A DNA stretch of 64,000 nt, taken from the NCBI GenBank assembly GCA_903813345.2, contig CAIIXF020000009.1:7434030-7498029 (forward strand), read 5' to 3'. Positions 11,920 to 23,059 of the stretch are shown piece by piece (the stretch's first letter is position 1; each line of letters begins with the position of its first letter). Both the position numbers and the translations under genes were made by a program. The notes below the pieces were generated by a model. That model was not told the DNA's origin and ran no database searches. It was given only the letters and a program-made list of their open reading frames with translations. The stretch comes from Owenia fusiformis (taxonomy: Eukaryota > Annelida > Polychaeta > Sabellida > Oweniidae).

Positions 11920-13802
11920 TTATTAGAGCGTCGGCGCACCGAAAGTGGATAAATGGGCAGGGAATGTCAAATTAAATTCACATTCTGATGTGCATTATGC
12001 TATTGCTTTTACGTGGGATCACTGATCAAATGGGTTTGATGTAATCCATGGTTATTATTGTTCTTGTAAGATTAAAGGCAAAATATACTACGTCATGTCA
12101 CAAAAGTGCAAGGATGAACACTTCACCTGTGAATATATTTCAGACAACGTATCTCATACACAAGAGTATTGTACAGTCATTCAAAGTTTTGAACATTGAA
12201 TCCTATTTGAGAGGTGATTTAAAAGATTTTACGTATTGCAGGTTTTCCAAAGTCATTTCCATGTGTGATATTGTCAATTTAATTGACCACAAGACACGGG
12301 CTACACAAAATAACATCTTGAACTGTGGAATGACTAGGGCAACTCATAGAATGCCATTTTTACTTTATATATTCTTATAAAATAAATTATGATTTACTCT
12401 TCCACAGGTTTCATTTTACAAATTCAAATGCACTTCCCGGGTTGAACACTCAATATAGAATGCAACCTGTGTGACGTATAGAATGCAACCTGTGTGTATA
12501 CAATGTACAGGCGTTCAATAAGTACTGATGAAATGATGTGACTTTTTAATCTCAACCTAAAACTTAAGACAATATTTGGCTTCTGACAACCGGCGAATTA
12601 TAGAAAACAAACGGCGATTTTGGACTCTCCCCCCCTGCTATTGAAAGCCCAGCTAGTGGGAAAAGCAAACTGTAAAGTGTAAAACTGGCAAACAAAAATC
12701 AAACCTGAATATCCTAAGACAATAATCTAATATGGGAATAAACAGCATCCACACCGTTTAATGACCAATTTCTCATCAACGACCACAACTCCGAGGGACA
12801 TTCCATTCATACTGAAGTCATTAAAATACATGTTGAAGAAAAATTGAAAATAATGATATCCAATACTCATAAGATCAAAAATAGTTGTAGATACTATAGT
12901 ACTCATAAAAGCTGCAGATAACGTTTCTTCATCGGGAAAGCAAGCTGTCTCTTAGTCAGATATTGACTATCGAGCTGGTTCAGAGCACCAGCATGTCAAA
13001 CTATGTGAATGGGCTCCGTATCCACAATGTTGCGAGTTCGAGACACATGTGCTCTTTGCGTTTAATAATCAACAAAAATCACTTAAACCTGCACTAAAAC
13101 TGTGTGTCAGATCGATATAAGTATAGGGTTTGGAAACTAATTGTACCAACAAAAAGAACTTAAAAACACTGCTACAATATCAACATAAGCTTTCAATAGT
13201 AGTGACGATGCAGAAACATGCAAAATGTCACCACACCTTGTTAAGTATACAGTACACATTAACTACTGAACAGTGTCAAGATAAACATTCGAAGCTATTA
13301 CAATATGTCCCCCAATCACTAGTGGTGGTGACATAAAAATAATGTATAGAAAAAATCTACTGAACCAAAATAACCTTTGTGATAGAAGAACTGATTGTTT
13401 ACTCTAAGTTTATAACTAAATGTATTTCTAATAAGCAATGTTTTATCGAAAAGAAAAAATAATTTCATGTTATATAAAATCAAATAAATTAATTAAATTT
13501 TTTTTCGTTGTGTTAGTTACACCAGTCATAATAAACCTGTTTATAAAGTGGTGTTAACTAGACTATAGAATTTAACAGTCATAAAACCTAAAAAAAATAT
13601 GCCAGGAAGGGACCATTGTGAATGTAAATGTATAAAGCACGGATGCCATAGGAAACGGAACAAAAGTTATAACAGAACCTAGCATGGAGAAAGTGTAACT
13701 GGTAAATTGTAATAAAAAATAGTATAATCATGATCTAACATGACAAAGTATGCCTTACAACTCATCCTCCCTAACATTATTAAAGACTATTAAAGTACAT
13801 TA
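11920..13802. other. Non-coding stretch
   Basis: A short direct duplication (AGAATGCAACCTGTGTG twice near 12458-12500) is the only local structure noted. No gene is supported. Confidence 0.4.
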
Positions 13803-14252
13803 TAGTGATCCACTCGATTATGCTGGATACCTAAACCGTTTGTTTCGGTAACAAAATGTGGGAACATCGAAGGTATGATTTTTCCTTTTACACTTTGTAG
13901 GCAGAATTCCCACGACATTTTTTCTCACAAATGTGTATCAGTATCATATGTTTAAGAAAATGTGCATATTTGCAAACAAATAGTTCCGAAGACAACATAA
14001 TCGTACATTTAATTCCTCACTTAAGTTACATAAACGGTATTTCGAAAAAACAGTTCAGATCTGCATTTTTAACCCAAACCTTTATGTAACTTAAGTTAGG
14101 AATTAAATCGACGATTCTGTTGTCTTCTGAGCTATTTTTCGCAAACATGTACATTTTCTAAGACATATGATACTGATTCACGTTTGTGAGAAAAAACGTC
14201 GAGAGGATTCTGCCTACAACGCATGAAATAAGGAATAAGGACAAATCGTACC
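13803..14252. mobile_element. Foldback MITE, copy 2 (right end truncated)
   Basis: Same family as the 529-bp element at 11391-11919. It begins TAGTGATCCACTCGATTATG and contains both arms, but the right arm stops after AAATCGTACCT and lacks the terminal GGATCACCAGTG. The break lies about 20 bp from the end of the Cys-rich frame that follows. Confidence 0.75.
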
Positions 14253-14272
14253 TGTAATCGAACTTTGACAAG

Positions 14273-14629
14273 TTAGTTCATCCAGTTGTCAGGTAAGAGA
14301 TTTTCAGGTAATTCATTTTCTTCCTGATCTTCAACGTTTGGTGTAATGGTGTCATCAACTGGTTCAAATTCATTGTCCCTCTCATCAACATTATCGTGCT
14401 GATGGGTTGGACAGTTCTCACACACACCTTTGCGGCACTTACACGAACTTCCACAAATGAGATCCTGTTTCTTACAACTACATCTCGTTGAGTCACACGC
14501 TCCTTTACAACTACAAGCAACAAGCTCCATTATTTCTTGTGGGGCAGGACCGTTTTCCATCCACTTAATTTGCAGTTTATTCCCTTTGAATGTCCAACCA
14601 TGTAATGTGAGGGATTGATAATCAATCAT
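14273..14629 (-). CDS. Cys-rich (CXC/tesmin-like) protein, probably a 3' exon
   Basis: A 118-residue frame. Residues 9-33 read HGWTF...KWMENGPAPQEIMELVAC. Nine or more cysteines follow in CSCKGACDSTRCSCKK and CGSSCKCRKGVCENC. This spacing resembles the CXC (tesmin/TSO1-like) domain and Cys-rich tails of uncharacterised invertebrate proteins often linked to repeats. The C-terminus is acidic. An in-frame TGA lies 18 bp before the Met, and a GCAG acceptor-like site 11 bp before it, so this may be a last exon whose upstream exons are missing. It sits inside the inverted-repeat complex, so it could belong to a transposon. Family assignment is tentative. Confidence 0.5.
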   Translation of the reverse strand: MIDYQSLTLHGWTFKGNKLQIKWMENGPAPQEIMELVACSCKGACDSTRCSCKKQDLICGSSCKCRKGVCENCPTHQHDNVDERDNEFEPVDDTITPNVEDQEENELPENLLPDNWMN

Positions 14630-14739
14630 TGATTTGCCTGCGTTTCACCAAATATAGGCCTGATAGTTGGCTCTATTTATATGGAGAATGAGAGCATCCT
14701 TTGTTGGTGGAAAATGCTTTGACTGTATTTTATATTTAT

Positions 14740-15600
14740 CTACAAACTTCCAAGATGGCCGCCAGAATGCAAGATGGCTATCGGAAAGTTAATCAGCTCT
14801 ATAACTTCTTACCATGTAACATGTGTGAAAATTTGAAGTAAAACTGTTACGTGGTTTTCATGGAATCGTGATGACAAGATTTATCTAAAAACTTCCAAGA
14901 TGGCCGACGGAATGCAACATGGCCACCGAAAAGTTAGTCAGCTCTAGAACTTCATACCATGTAACATGTGTGAAAATTCGAAGTAAAACTGTGAAGTGGT
15001 TTTTCTGGAATCGTGATTACAAGATTTATCTATAAACCTTCCAAAATGGCCGCCAGAATGCAAGATGGCCACTGAAAAGTTAATCAGCTCTAGAACTTCA
15101 TACCATGTAACATGTGTGAAAATTTGAAGTTAATCTGTTAGGTTGTTTTCCTGGAATCACGATGACAAGATTTATCCCCAAATTTCCAAGATGGCCACCA
15201 GAATGCAAGATGGCTGCCGAAAAGTTATTCAACTCTATATTTTCTTACCATGTAACATGTGTGGAAATTTGAAGTAAATCCGTTTTGATTTCCTGAAATC
15301 GTGATGACAAGATTTATCTTAAAACTTCCAAGATGGCTGCCAGAATCAAAGATGGCCACAGAAAAAATAATGAGGTCTAGGACTTTTTACCATGTAACAT
15401 GTGTGAACATTTGAAGTACATCTATTATTTGGTTTTTGTGGAATCGCGATGACAATATTTATCTGAAAAAATTCCAAGATGGCCGCCAGAATGCAAAATG
15501 GCCGCCGCAAAGTTAATCAGCTCTAGAACTGCTTACCATGTAACATGTGTGAAAACTTGAAGTAAATCCGTCTGATGGTTTACCTGGAATCGTGATGACA
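14740..15600. repeat. Right arm: six ~144-bp subterminal repeats
   Basis: Units recur near 14740, 14880, 15020, 15165, 15310 and 15455. Each contains ATTTATCT-AAAACTTCCAAG, ATGGCCGCCAGAATGCAAG, GTTAATCAGCTCTAGAAC, CATGTAACATGTGTGAAAAT and GGAATCGTGATGACAAG. They are inverted relative to the units at 10140-10620. Units differ by 5-15% by eye, so the array is not freshly amplified. Confidence 0.85.
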
Positions 15601-15849
15601 AGAAAGTGAGACTTCAGAATGCCACCTTGTCTAACCCCGTTTTGGTGCCTTTTGCCCCTGTTTACATTAATAAAAGAGGTGTTTTCTTTAAGAGGGAAGT
15701 CTGTTCTTTCAAACGGTACAATCATTTTATGTGGGAAAGTACCGGACAACAAAACTTTTTTTCAGAGGGTCCAGATCAGGGACTACAAATGTCCCATTTG
15801 GCATGGGAATACCTCAGGGCAATAGAAATAAATTTATCCAAAGATACAA

Positions 15850-16548
15850 GCTAGATGGCGCTTTATATTGAAAATATACGCATTTTTCAAAATGGCCGCC
15901 AAAAATACACCAGAGACAATATCTTTGCTTCTGTGCATGCTACAATTATAAGATTGGTGTCAAAAAATACAGTGATGTAGTTGTAGAATCTATTTTATTA
16001 GATGTTGAGTCTTGACAATTAAGAACTTCCACTTTATATTCAAGATATACACGTTTTTCAAAATGGCTGCCAGAAATATAACAAAGAAGATATCTTACCT
16101 TACGAATACATACAAATTAAGATATCTTATCTTACAAATGTCCCCTTTGGCATGGAAATACCTTAGGGCAATAGAAATAAATGTATCCAAAGATACAAGC
16201 TAGATGGCGCTTTATATTGAAAATATACGCATTTTTCAAAATGGCCGCCAAAAATACACCAGAGACAATATCTTTGCTTCTGTGCATGCTACAATTATAA
16301 GATTGGTGTCAAAAAATACAGTGATGTAGTTGTAGAATCTATTTTATTAGATGTTGAGTCTTGACAATTAAGAACTTCCACTTTATATTCAAGATATACA
16401 CGTTTTTCAAAATGGCTGCCAGAAATATAACAAAGAAGATATCTTACCTTACGAATACTTACAAATTAAGATATCTTATCTTACAATTGTCCCCTTTGGC
16501 ATGGAAATACCTTAGGGCAATAGAAACAAATTTATCCAAAGACACACA
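15850..16548. repeat. 349-bp tandem duplication
   Basis: The 349 bp starting near 15850 (GATGGCGCTTTATATTG) are repeated almost exactly from about 16199. Each copy is itself a dimer of a ~175-bp unit. Two identical open frames at 16012 and 16361 merely reflect this duplication. Confidence 0.85.
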
Positions 16549-17200
16549 AGCTAGATGGCGCTTTTTATTGAAAATATATACATTTTTCAAAATGGCCGCC
16601 AAAAATACATCAGAGACAATAGTTTTGCATCTGTGCATGCTACAGTTATAAGAGTGGTGTAAAAAAACATTAATGTAGTTGTAAAATCTATTTAATTAGG
16701 TTTCAAGTCTTGTAAATTCAGCACTTGCACTTTATATTCAAAATATATGCATTTTTCAAAATGGCTGCTAGAAATATAACAAAGAAGATATCTTCGCTTC
16801 TAAGCATGCTACAATGATAAGAGTGGTGTCAAAGTATACATTAATTGGGTTGTAGAATCCATCTAAATAGGTTTGGAGTCTTTCATAATAAGAATTTTCA
16901 CTTTATTGGAAATTATGTGTTTCTAAAAATGGCCACCAGAAATATAACAATCATGATATCTTCACATCAGTGCATGCTACACTGATACGATTGGTGTCAA
17001 CATTTTATATTTATGGGATAGGAGAATCAATTTCATTAGGTCTTGTGAGATAATAGTTTTCACTTTATATTGGAAATATACGCAGCTGAAAATATAACAA
17101 AGATTATATCTTTGCTAACAAAGATTGTACCTTTGTTAACAAAGATTGTATCGTTGCTAACAAAAATTGTATCTTTGCTAAAAGTTTCTTTGCTTCTGGG
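15850..17200. repeat. ~175-bp unit satellite-like array, about eight units
   Basis: Units share CACTTTATATT-AAATATA, then CATTTTTCAAAATGGC-GCC, AAATATAACA-AGA-GATATCTT and TGCATGCTACA. Starts are near 15852, 16024, 16202, 16375, 16553, 16725, 16900 and 17055. Inverted copies lie at about 18340-18720. The tail (17097-17185) degenerates into four copies of a ~25-bp motif, AACAAAGATTGTATCTTTGCT. Confidence 0.75.
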
Positions 17201-18339
17201 CATAATATTTCATAAAACTGGCTTCAAAATCTTCATTTTTAGAAATGTAAAACCTATTTAATTACTCAGATGCGAGTAGGTAGTTACCATTTTTCCCACC
17301 AGGTGGCTAATTCGGGTAAAATAACATTGCAGGGTATTACAAAGTTCCCTTAAACTTGAATATTCTTAATTTTTAGTGGTTCACATTTCATATTACTATT
17401 TTGCATCTGAAGTTGTACAAATTAAAATATCTCCAGTAAAAGAAAATATTATCTGCCCAGCACAAGGAAAGATATTTCACTTTTTGTGTTTTACAAGATG
17501 GGGACTATGGGGAATTTCCCTGACCTAAATTTCACATTTTCGAAGAAAATTCAATTTTAAAGTTGATGGACTCTTTTCAAAACCACATTTCTAGATGCAA
17601 TTTTTCATGAAGATTCCAAATTCGACAACAGTTAGACTGAATTTTGAATTTTTGAAGACAAAAATAAAGATTGTTTTCAAACTATTGAGTTTTAAATAAG
17701 TCATTTTGAAAAATGCCTACATGTATGTATACACATACAGCACTGAATATTGTCACATTGAGAAAAATATTTTTATTTTTTTCATTTGAACATTTAAGAG
17801 ATTAAGATTTTAAACTGCATTAATATTTCTTTCACCATGAGTACTTCCTGGCCATAAATACAGTGATTATTATTAAAACAATGTGTTTTCTTTCAAGTGA
17901 AGTCCCCATGATTGTAAAATATCTATCCAGCTTTCTGGAAAATTATGGATTAGGATCCCACCTTGGCACTTCATTTTACATCAACAATTAATTAAAAGGG
18001 GACGGCATTTGAAATGCGCTGAAGTTGAAAACCACATCTCCCATGCTATCCATTGTTTTCAGCATAGTTTCCGTCATCGCAAATTGATACATCCAAAACT
18101 ACTCTTTCAAACTATTCTGCTTTTGAAGAAGTTTTAGAACCCTTGTTAGATATAATTTTTGTATTATTTTCCAAAGCCATTGAGAAAACGGCATACATTT
18201 TCAATAAAAAGTGAAAATAGACATACAGTACATGAATTTCTGCATTTAAACATTTTGGTGACCATTTAGTCAATGGTAAAAATCATATTTAGACAATAAA
18301 AAATTTGAAATCTAACTTAATATAAAGTAAACCTTATCA
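17201..18339. other. Spacer between inverted arms; dispersed repeat at 17260-17420
   Basis: Sequence at about 17262-17420 (GTAGGTAGTTACCA, CCAGGTGGCTAATTCGGG, GCAGGGTATTA-AAAGTTCC) recurs at about 60405-60540. A shorter related piece lies at 53700-53755. The rest is AT-rich without coding signal. Confidence 0.55.
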
Positions 18340-18720
18340 AATGGATTCTACCACCCCATTAATGTATACTTGGACATCAATCTTACTATTGTAGCATGCA
18401 TACAAGTGAAGATATCATATGTGTTACATCTCTGGCAGCCATTTTGAAAGGCATATTTTTTAATATAAAGAGGAAGTTCCTTATTTTCAAGACTCAAACC
18501 CGTACTAAATTGATCCTTCACCCACAAATTGTATATTTAGGCACCAATCGTATCATTATAGCATGCATAGAAGAAAATATATTGTCTCCGTTGTATTTTT
18601 GGCGGCCATTTTGAAAAATGTGAATATTTCCAATATAAAGCGCCATCTGGCGTGTGTCTTTGGATAAATTTGTTTCTATGGTCCTAAGGTACTCTCATGT
18701 CAAAGGAAACGTTTGCATCA
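18340..18720. repeat. Inverted copies of the ~175-bp units
   Basis: TGTAGCATGCATAC, TTTTGGCGGCCATTTTGAAAAA and CCAATATAAAGCGCCATCT are complements of blocks in the 15850-17200 array. They are followed by GTCTTTGGATAAATTTGTTTC, the complement of the flank near 15830. This forms the right arm of a ~2.9-kb foldback. Confidence 0.75.
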
Positions 18721-19312
18721 TAAATTGAAGTCCAGACCCCCTAAAATGCAGTTAACCCATCTACTAATTTTCATATTTTGAGAAAAAGGCATTTGAAGTT
18801 TGAGATTAAATTCCCGTTGTAAAACTGTCATAATGAACATCTCTTTAGTGAAATACTGTGCCCAGCGAACATATGAGTATACTCTATTGAACACCTGTGT
18901 GTAAGCGAACACCAATTCCCAGCCAGTGATTTCAGTAACTTTTAGAGGGGATTGTACCTACAGTAAAACCTGTCTAATCCAAGGGACCAGCTCAGAGCGT
19001 TCGGAGTAGGAGGTGTTCACATTTTGAGGTTTTGCATTTGCAAGATTTGGGTTTTTGAAGAAATAGAAACAAATTCTCAATTTTTTTTTTTTTTTTATAA
19101 GAATTTATTCATTCAAACTTATTAGCAAATACATAATTCCAATCGCCCGAAGGCATTATAGGAAAAATGGACATTTAAACAATATATATTAATACATATA
19201 ATAAGTCATAATAGCACACTATACAACAGGTTAAAGGGGATGCACTTGTAGGGTGGGGATAGGGGAGGGGTGTTTGGAGGGGAGACTAAACAGGTTCACT
19301 TGAGGAGGGAAT

Positions 19313-22300
19313 TCAGATATTGGCAGAAATAAAATCAGCCACTTTGGACAAGAGTTGCGAATTTGTTTCTAAAGGTAGATCAGGATCTCCATAATAGAAT
19401 AAAGAAAGTAAATCAGCTTGATTTTTATGTTTATTAAAGGCTCCTGGTGCAATCAATTCAATGTCATTTTTTAATGTTTGAAAATTCAATTCATTATTTG
19501 GACATTTCAGAAAAAAGTGCCTTGGCGTACTGGTAGCTCCACATGAGCAAATTGGGCCATCAATAAAGGTAAAGTTATGGGCGTATAGTTGAGCCCTAAA
19601 AAGTAAATCAGCTCTAAGTCTGTTTATGATTATTTCTTGTTTTCTTGTCAAATTAAGAAAGGTAGATGGTAGAGTGAGTTTTTTGGGAGCAAAATAAGTT
19701 TTTTGATATTTTTTGAAAGTCTGAAGTGTCTTCTTTTCCCTGATATATGATGGCAGCATTGACCATGAACTGATTGCACCTAGGACTGCCGACTCCAAGA
19801 ATCTGTTGCTACAGCGGATAGGTAGCTTGAAGTCAAAAGTGTTACGATTAGTTCTAATGCTTTTATTTTTGTACTTCTCAAAGATCTCATTTAGATATAC
19901 AGGATTTGTTCCATTGACAACCTTGTACATGAAATTATTAACTTGCATCTTCCTTCTGTCCTCTAATGTATGCCATTGTAGTAAAGTGAGCACTTTGGTG
20001 GTATTACTACCATGGTAACAGCCTGAACACAAGATGGCTGCTTGGTAATACAGCTTATTCAACCGTTCAAGTAAATATTTGGAAGATTTGTTGTATAATA
20101 CAACACCATAGTCAAAATATGGACGGATGAAAGAGGTAAAGATTGTCTCCAAATGTTTGGCTGTCAGTTTACCTTGGAGTTTTTTTAGAGGATTTAACAT
20201 TTTTTTTACCTTTGTACAAATCTCATCAATATGATTTATATTTGAGAGGCATTCATCAAAACAGTAACCAAGATGTTTATGGGTTGCAATTCTTTTGATT
20301 TCAGAGTTATTGAGAAATGATGTGGTCACGTTTTCGATTGGCATTCTTGGAGTATGGAAAATGACTTCGCAGCTCTTCTCAGGTTTAAACTCGAGCTTCC
20401 ATAATTTGGACCAATTTTGAATTGCTTCCAGGTTACTTGCAACAGATTGATCAATCTCATTCGGATTTTTGGGGTCAAAAGAGAACTGCAGTGAAGTATC
20501 ATCTGCGTATATATAGCACTCTGTGTCAATTTTATCTGGGAGATCATTTATGTACAGTAAAAAAAATAGAGGTCCCAAAATTGATCCTTGTGGAACACTG
20601 CAATTGATAAAATTGGCCTCCGACATAGAAGACGAAGCACCAGCTAAATTTACATACATTTTTCTGTCAGAGAGATAGGATTTTATGACATTTAGTAACT
20701 GTCCCCTTATACCATAAGATTTGAGTTTCAATATGAGTAAGTGATGAGGGACTTTGTCAAATGCTGATGCAATATCAAGAAATATTCCTTTTGATGCCTT
20801 TCCTTCTTCAAAATTATTCTGAAGGAAGTGTTCTATAGTCAAAAGTTGGGCTTGTGTGCTATGTCCAGGAAGAAAACCTGCCTGGTGTTTATAAAGTAAA
20901 TTATTAAAAGTCAAATGCGTTCGAATTCGATCAGCTATTACCCTTTCAAACAGTTTGGATATAGTGTTTAATAAGGTAATCGGGCGGTAATTGTTAATGT
21001 CAGACTTGTCACCTTTTTTGAAAATTGGACAAACTATGCCCACCTTCCATGGTTCTGGAAAAACATTTCTTGAACATAGTCTGTTAAATAAGGTAGATAG
21101 AGGTCTTGATATTGTGTGTGCTGTGAGGTTAAGCATTTTGTTCGTGATCATATCAGGTCCACAGGCTTTTGAAGTGTCAAGTGACAAAATTAATTTCATC
21201 AATTCATCTGGATTGGTCGCAACTGAAATGAGTAAAGAGTTGGTTCTGTCAGGAAAATTAGGCAATTGGTCAAAATTTATATTATCCATATGATTTTTGG
21301 ATGCAAACAGCTTTAGAAAGGCATTTGCCTTCTCAAGGTTATCTGTTATTGGTGGTTGATTTTGATTAAGCAGTGGTGGAATTTGGGAATCAGCACTTTT
21401 ACCAAGAAACAGCCTTATTAGTTTCCAATAATTCTTATCATTTTTACTAAAGTTATTAATGGAATCGCGGGTTTTTTTATCATGATATTCTTTAAGATTC
21501 GTAATAAGAGTCATTACTTTGATTGATTGATTGTCATAAAGATGTCTATTGAGGGTGGAAGGTGATGATTTGAGTTTCCTAAAAAGTAATTTCTTTTTGT
21601 TGATTTCTTGCCTAAGATTTTCATTAAACCAGGGCTGATCCTTAGATTTGATAGTGATATTCTTATTTGGAATGTGTTTTGAGTAAATATTCATAAGTGA
21701 ATTGCCAAAATGTGAGGTCACTTTGTTTATATCAATGTCTGAATCAATAATTTTCTGCCAGTCGGTGTTTCGGATTGCATTGTTTAAATTTTCAAGATTA
21801 CACAGATCATATTTCCAAATAGTTTTCCTAACAGGCTGTTCCTTTGTGATGCTTAGTTTTAAATATGATAAAATGGTGCAGTGATCTGCTCTTCCAATTG
21901 GGTCAGTTATACTCCAAGATGTAAAAATATCAGGTGAGTCAGTAAGAATATGATCAATGCATGATTGAGAGTTCTTTGAGAACCTAGTAGGTTTGTTAAT
22001 TAGTTGGGTGAAGTCAAAATCATCAATAAGATCAGATAATAGTTTCCCAGCCAGATTATCATCATTCTGGTACCAGGCTGAGTTTTTGGCATTTAAATCA
22101 CCTGAGATGATGACATGGTCAAAATTAGTAGGGTAGTTTTTTATTATTTGGAATTGTTGTTCGAGTCTCGAAAAATATTGTCGAGTTTCCTGTGCTGTTT
22201 GACTTGGAGACCTGTAACACACCCCTATCAGGATGTGCTTGTGATTCAATATTAGTTCAGTAAAGATACAGTCAAGGTCAGGTACATAGAAATTTTGATC

Positions 22301-23059
22301 AAGTTCCTTAGTTGGTATATTGGAATTAATATAAAGAAGTAGACCCCTACCAAGTTTAGAAAAGATAGGTCTTTTATAGTTATTTATGTCAAGTTGGCCT
22401 AGTGCAACCATTTCTTGTACTTGACCTGCCTCACATATACTAATGACTGATGGAAAATCAAAATTTGCTCTGATTTTTAGATCCTCAAATCTAGCCCCAT
22501 TATCAGCATTTATGCTGTTTATGTTTGAGAATAGGCATGTCAAATTGCCATTTTCAGGCCCGGGATTGGGGTGTATGTCACCACATGAGTGCAGGAGAAT
22601 AGATACAATATTTGGAATATATGCAAAATTACATATACCTGGCACAAATAAAGTTGAGATAAAAATTTTAGATAATAATACAATTGCATGGGCACTATAT
22701 TTGCATTTAACTAGGTTAGTCACTGTTATAGTAATCAAGATGGGGGTTGTCATATAAACGGTGCAAATAATTATGCTATAAAGAGTCAAGATAGACAACT
22801 TGATGACAGAAATGAAAGCATTATGAGCTACACTATTTACATAGTAGATGATCAGAGGAATTATGGAAATTAGTAAAAAGGGCACTACGAGTTCTCCAAA
22901 TAGGTCAGAATGGGTATTTGAGTGGCTTTTTCGAATGGTATTGATTGGGCAGTAACCTTTATTAAAGTTGCCAATAGCTACCCTCCATTGCTGGATACTA
23001 ATACCTATCCTATCCCAAGTCTCCACTCCAACCACCCTACCCCCCAAAAACAAGTGCAA
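19313..23059 (-). CDS. LINE polyprotein: 2A-like motif, APE endonuclease, reverse transcriptase
   Basis: A 1,248-residue uninterrupted frame. Residues 57-150 hold several hydrophobic segments, and CGDIHPNPGP (159-168) follows, a 2A-like ribosome-skipping motif. The endonuclease follows (about 172-410): LFSNINSI, ICEAG, GVCYRSPS, ISGDLNAKN, SCIDHILTDSP and GRADHCTI. The reverse transcriptase includes LDIASAFDKVPHH (about 755-768), SVPQGSILGPL and YADD (about 849-852). A C-terminal CSCG-x6-H-x4-C cluster looks like the zinc motif of such elements. The set fits the CR1/L2/Jockey group. The start is the first Met of the open frame. Initiation could be further in, but must precede the 2A motif if that is used. 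Confidence 0.9.
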   Translation of the reverse strand: MHLFLGGRVVGVETWDRIGISIQQWRVAIGNFNKGYCPINTIRKSHSNTHSDLFGELVVPFLLISIIPLIIYYVNSVAHNAFISVIKLSILTLYSIIICTVYMTTPILITITVTNLVKCKYSAHAIVLLSKIFISTLFVPGICNFAYIPNIVSILLHSCGDIHPNPGPENGNLTCLFSNINSINADNGARFEDLKIRANFDFPSVISICEAGQVQEMVALGQLDINNYKRPIFSKLGRGLLLYINSNIPTKELDQNFYVPDLDCIFTELILNHKHILIGVCYRSPSQTAQETRQYFSRLEQQFQIIKNYPTNFDHVIISGDLNAKNSAWYQNDDNLAGKLLSDLIDDFDFTQLINKPTRFSKNSQSCIDHILTDSPDIFTSWSITDPIGRADHCTILSYLKLSITKEQPVRKTIWKYDLCNLENLNNAIRNTDWQKIIDSDIDINKVTSHFGNSLMNIYSKHIPNKNITIKSKDQPWFNENLRQEINKKKLLFRKLKSSPSTLNRHLYDNQSIKVMTLITNLKEYHDKKTRDSINNFSKNDKNYWKLIRLFLGKSADSQIPPLLNQNQPPITDNLEKANAFLKLFASKNHMDNINFDQLPNFPDRTNSLLISVATNPDELMKLILSLDTSKACGPDMITNKMLNLTAHTISRPLSTLFNRLCSRNVFPEPWKVGIVCPIFKKGDKSDINNYRPITLLNTISKLFERVIADRIRTHLTFNNLLYKHQAGFLPGHSTQAQLLTIEHFLQNNFEEGKASKGIFLDIASAFDKVPHHLLILKLKSYGIRGQLLNVIKSYLSDRKMYVNLAGASSSMSEANFINCSVPQGSILGPLFFLLYINDLPDKIDTECYIYADDTSLQFSFDPKNPNEIDQSVASNLEAIQNWSKLWKLEFKPEKSCEVIFHTPRMPIENVTTSFLNNSEIKRIATHKHLGYCFDECLSNINHIDEICTKVKKMLNPLKKLQGKLTAKHLETIFTSFIRPYFDYGVVLYNKSSKYLLERLNKLYYQAAILCSGCYHGSNTTKVLTLLQWHTLEDRRKMQVNNFMYKVVNGTNPVYLNEIFEKYKNKSIRTNRNTFDFKLPIRCSNRFLESAVLGAISSWSMLPSYIREKKTLQTFKKYQKTYFAPKKLTLPSTFLNLTRKQEIIINRLRADLLFRAQLYAHNFTFIDGPICSCGATSTPRHFFLKCPNNELNFQTLKNDIELIAPGAFNKHKNQADLLSLFYYGDPDLPLETNSQLLSKVADFISANI
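22556..22579 (-). other. 2A-like ribosome-skipping motif (DIHPNPGP)
   Basis: Encodes D161 to P168 of the LINE product. The 2A consensus is D-V/I-E-x-N-P-G-P. Here the Glu is His, a variant that may lower activity. 2A-like peptides at the N-terminus of APE-type LINE proteins are established for several marine animals. Skipping would separate the hydrophobic N-terminal part from the endonuclease/reverse transcriptase. Confidence 0.65.

Larger units (their letters stand above)
9911..18766. mobile_element. Large nested inverted-repeat complex (possible composite foldback transposon)
   Basis: The outer ends TAGTGGATGGGTTAAC (9911) and GTTAACCCATCTACTA (ending 18766) are inverted copies, with further matching sequence inside (TGGACTTCATT with AATTGAAGTCCA). 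Within are three sets of arms. An inverted duplication pairs about 9998-10650 with about 15000-15752. Arrays of ~144-bp units sit at 10140-10620 and 14740-15600. A ~175-bp unit array at 15850-17200 has inverted copies at about 18340-18720. It may be one composite element or several nested ones. A Cys-rich frame (14273-14629) and two MITE copies lie inside. Confidence 0.55.

Noticed and set aside
9998-15752. Two nearly identical ~79-residue proteins (9998-10237 plus, 15513-15752 minus)
   Set aside because: The DNA is an inverted duplication of transposon arms. The similarity extends beyond the frames and there is no protein-family signal.
16012-16651. Two related short proteins at 16012 and 16361
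   Set aside because: They come from the 349-bp tandem duplication of a satellite-like unit.
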